Below the pieces are notes generated by a model. The model had not been told where the DNA came from, made no database searches, and saw only the letters and a program-made list of their open reading frames with translations. This document shows, in pieces, positions 6,224 through 6,986 of a DNA stretch of 6,986 nucleotides. The first letter of the stretch is position 1, and the number at the start of each line of letters is the position of its first letter. The stretch spans positions 1 through 6,986 of the forward strand of contig CAYWMN010000204.1 of the NCBI GenBank assembly GCA_964459065.1, in the 5' to 3' direction. Source of the DNA: JAMCXS01 sp964459065. Lineage in GTDB: Bacteria; Acidobacteriota; Terriglobia; UBA7540. The translations under genes were made by a program, and so were the position numbers.

Positions 6224-6260
6224 CTTTGGGTAGCGTCAAAGCCCTCTGCACCCAAAGCCC
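6224..6260. repeat. Small direct and inverted repeat cluster upstream of miaB
   Basis: On the plus strand CAAAGCCC occurs at 6237-6244 and again at 6253-6260, a 16-bp period or about one and a half helix turns. CTTTGGGT (6224-6231) is the exact inverse of ACCCAAAG (6250-6257), with an 18-bp spacer. The cluster lies 15-50 bp upstream of the candidate miaB -10. It could be an operator or activator site. The 8-bp stem with an 18-nt loop and no T-run does not look like a terminator. Confidence 0.4.
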
Positions 6261-6290
6261 GGAGGTTGTTGTATACTGCGGAAGTCATGA

Positions 6291-6319
6291 TTGACAGGTA
6301 AGAGGCGGGAGCCGAGAAT
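6291..6319 (+). promoter_or_regulatory. Weak candidate rightward promoter
   Basis: A perfect -35 hexamer TTGACA (6291-6296) is followed after 17 bp by GAGAAT (6314-6319, 4 of 6 consensus bases). If real it would give the Tat-protein gene a leader of about 325 nt. It overlaps the ATG of the small ORF at 6318, so the two calls exclude each other. Confidence 0.25.
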
Positions 6320-6458
6320 GAACACCTCAAAGTGGGTCGCAGGCAAGGCCCATCATCCCATGAATCCGATCAGTGCCATCCCAAGAATCACGCCTGACCG
6401 TTGGGAAACCCCGGCCGGCTTCAACCGTCATTTATTCCATATCGAGGACCACCTTTAA
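6318..6458 (+). CDS. Possible small ORF, 46 codons, unknown
   Basis: I do not recognise this. The frame opens with ATG at 6318, has GGGAG about 7 bp upstream, and encodes 46 residues rich in His and Pro with two Trp, ending in HIEDHL. About 64% of its codons end in G or C, compatible with coding but not decisive at this length. It has no signal peptide, membrane helix or known motif. Its TAA overlaps the ATG of the next frame as TAATG. It may be a leader peptide, a small protein, or simply chance in the intergenic region. Confidence 0.25.
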   Translation: MNTSKWVAGKAHHPMNPISAIPRITPDRWETPAGFNRHLFHIEDHL

Positions 6459-6635
6459 TGCCGGACGCTCTGCCGCGCCCAAAAACAACGAAGCACCCGC
6501 TCAATGCGGCCGCGATCCTCAATCCCCCGGCCCCGGACGGCGCACCGATCCAAGCAATACTCCAGCGGCATTCCTCCGGGAAGTTATTGGGAAAACGGCA
6601 TCAAGACATTTCAAATTCCAAACAGATTCTTTTAC

Positions 6636-6641
6636 AGGAGG
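6636..6641 (+). promoter_or_regulatory. Ribosome binding site of the rightward Tat-protein gene
   Basis: AGGAGG is a full Shine-Dalgarno sequence, 10 bp before the ATG at 6652. It fixes the start immediately ahead of the Tat signal and argues for good initiation. Confidence 0.8.
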
Positions 6642-6651
6642 CTTTGGCACC

Positions 6652-6986
6652 ATGGGAGAGCCGAAAAAGGATTCGCGCGCGCCGGTTACCCGGCGCGACT
6701 TCTTGACGTTAGCGACGGCGGGCGCCACCCTGGCCGTAGCAGGCAGTGACAGCTCGTTGCTGGCATCCTCGCGGCGGGCAGGCCAACTCGGCTATTGGCA
6801 GGCAGGCCGCCCGGTCAAATCCGTAGGGATCACACTCCTCAAGGGACCGGAGTCCAAATGGACCGTTCAAGAACATGGCGGGGTTGAACTCAGCTATTTG
6901 CCGCCCAGCCGCGACTATTACACCCGCGCCGAGTTCCTGGCCACATTCAGCGGCACAACCAAGGCTCCGGCCTGGCTGGTAGTGGA
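6652..6986 (+). CDS. Tat-signal exported protein of unknown function (partial, N-terminal 111 residues)
   Basis: The gene runs off the right edge; 111 codons are visible. Residues 1-12 are a charged leader, TRRDFL (13-18) is a near-perfect twin-arginine motif, and a hydrophobic Ala/Gly/Leu-rich segment follows (19-30), with cleavage plausible around residues 35-45. Export of a folded protein to the periplasm is therefore likely. The mature start (about 46-111) has aromatic-rich, strand-like sequence such as GYWQAGRPVKSVGITLL and VELSYLPPSRDYYT and suggests a beta-sandwich domain, but I recognise no family. The ATG is supported by AGGAGG (6636-6641). It is transcribed away from miaB, so it is probably unrelated to that operon. 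Many acidobacterial Tat substrates are carbohydrate-active or oxidoreductase enzymes; nothing visible decides between these. Confidence 0.88.
   Translation, partial: MGEPKKDSRAPVTRRDFLTLATAGATLAVAGSDSSLLASSRRAGQLGYWQAGRPVKSVGITLLKGPESKWTVQEHGGVELSYLPPSRDYYTRAEFLATFSGTTKAPAWLVV

Larger units (their letters stand above)
6178..6651. other. Divergent intergenic region between miaB and the rightward Tat-protein gene
   Basis: This stretch of about 470 bp has no gene I can support firmly. The miaB-proximal third holds a -10-like TATACT on the minus strand (6204-6209), then a small repeat cluster (6224-6260), and a plus-strand TTGACA (6291-6296). The right-hand two thirds hold two weak small ORFs on the plus strand (6318-6458 and 6458-6706) and end with the AGGAGG ribosome binding site of the Tat gene. 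No stable RNA, terminator or palindrome longer than 8 bp is apparent by eye. It is long enough for regulated divergent promoters with a long 5' leader. Confidence 0.6.

Overview
The window looks like an ordinary chromosomal stretch of a moderately GC-rich Gram-negative bacterium, most likely an acidobacterium. This is inferred from the mix of gene families: two twin-arginine (Tat) signal proteins, a YpdA-type flavoprotein, a DUF151 bifunctional nuclease, and chromosomal-type ParA/ParB downstream of MiaB. No marker gene is present that would prove the phylum. I see no tRNA, rRNA, CRISPR array, insertion sequence, phage gene or integration site.

Seven genes run leftward on the minus strand from about 6180 down to 1. 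In transcription order they are miaB (tRNA 2-methylthio modification), a DUF151/bifunctional nuclease gene, parA, parB, a gamma-glutamylcyclotransferase-like gene, a YpdA-like FAD oxidoreductase, and a Tat-exported aldo/keto reductase that runs off the left edge. The gaps within the first four are 53, 84 and 28 bp, which fits one transcription unit joining translation, nucleic-acid and chromosome-segregation functions. A 154-bp gap then separates parB from the last three genes, which look like redox or thiol metabolism. I found plausible promoters just upstream of the YpdA-like gene and the aldo/keto reductase, so these may be separate transcripts.

Rightward from 6652 starts a divergent gene whose first 111 codons encode a Tat signal and the start of an exported protein I cannot name. 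Between it and miaB lie about 470 bp with no convincing gene. This stretch has a small repeat cluster upstream of miaB, a possible rightward promoter, and two doubtful small ORFs joined by a TAATG junction.

I did not find a clearly new system. The points most worth a second look are the missing CxxC-type cysteine equivalent (Thr15) in the YpdA-like protein, the altered third arginine of the GERRxR CTP-binding motif in ParB, the repeat cluster in the divergent promoter region, and the pairing of a GGCT-like enzyme with a YpdA-like enzyme.
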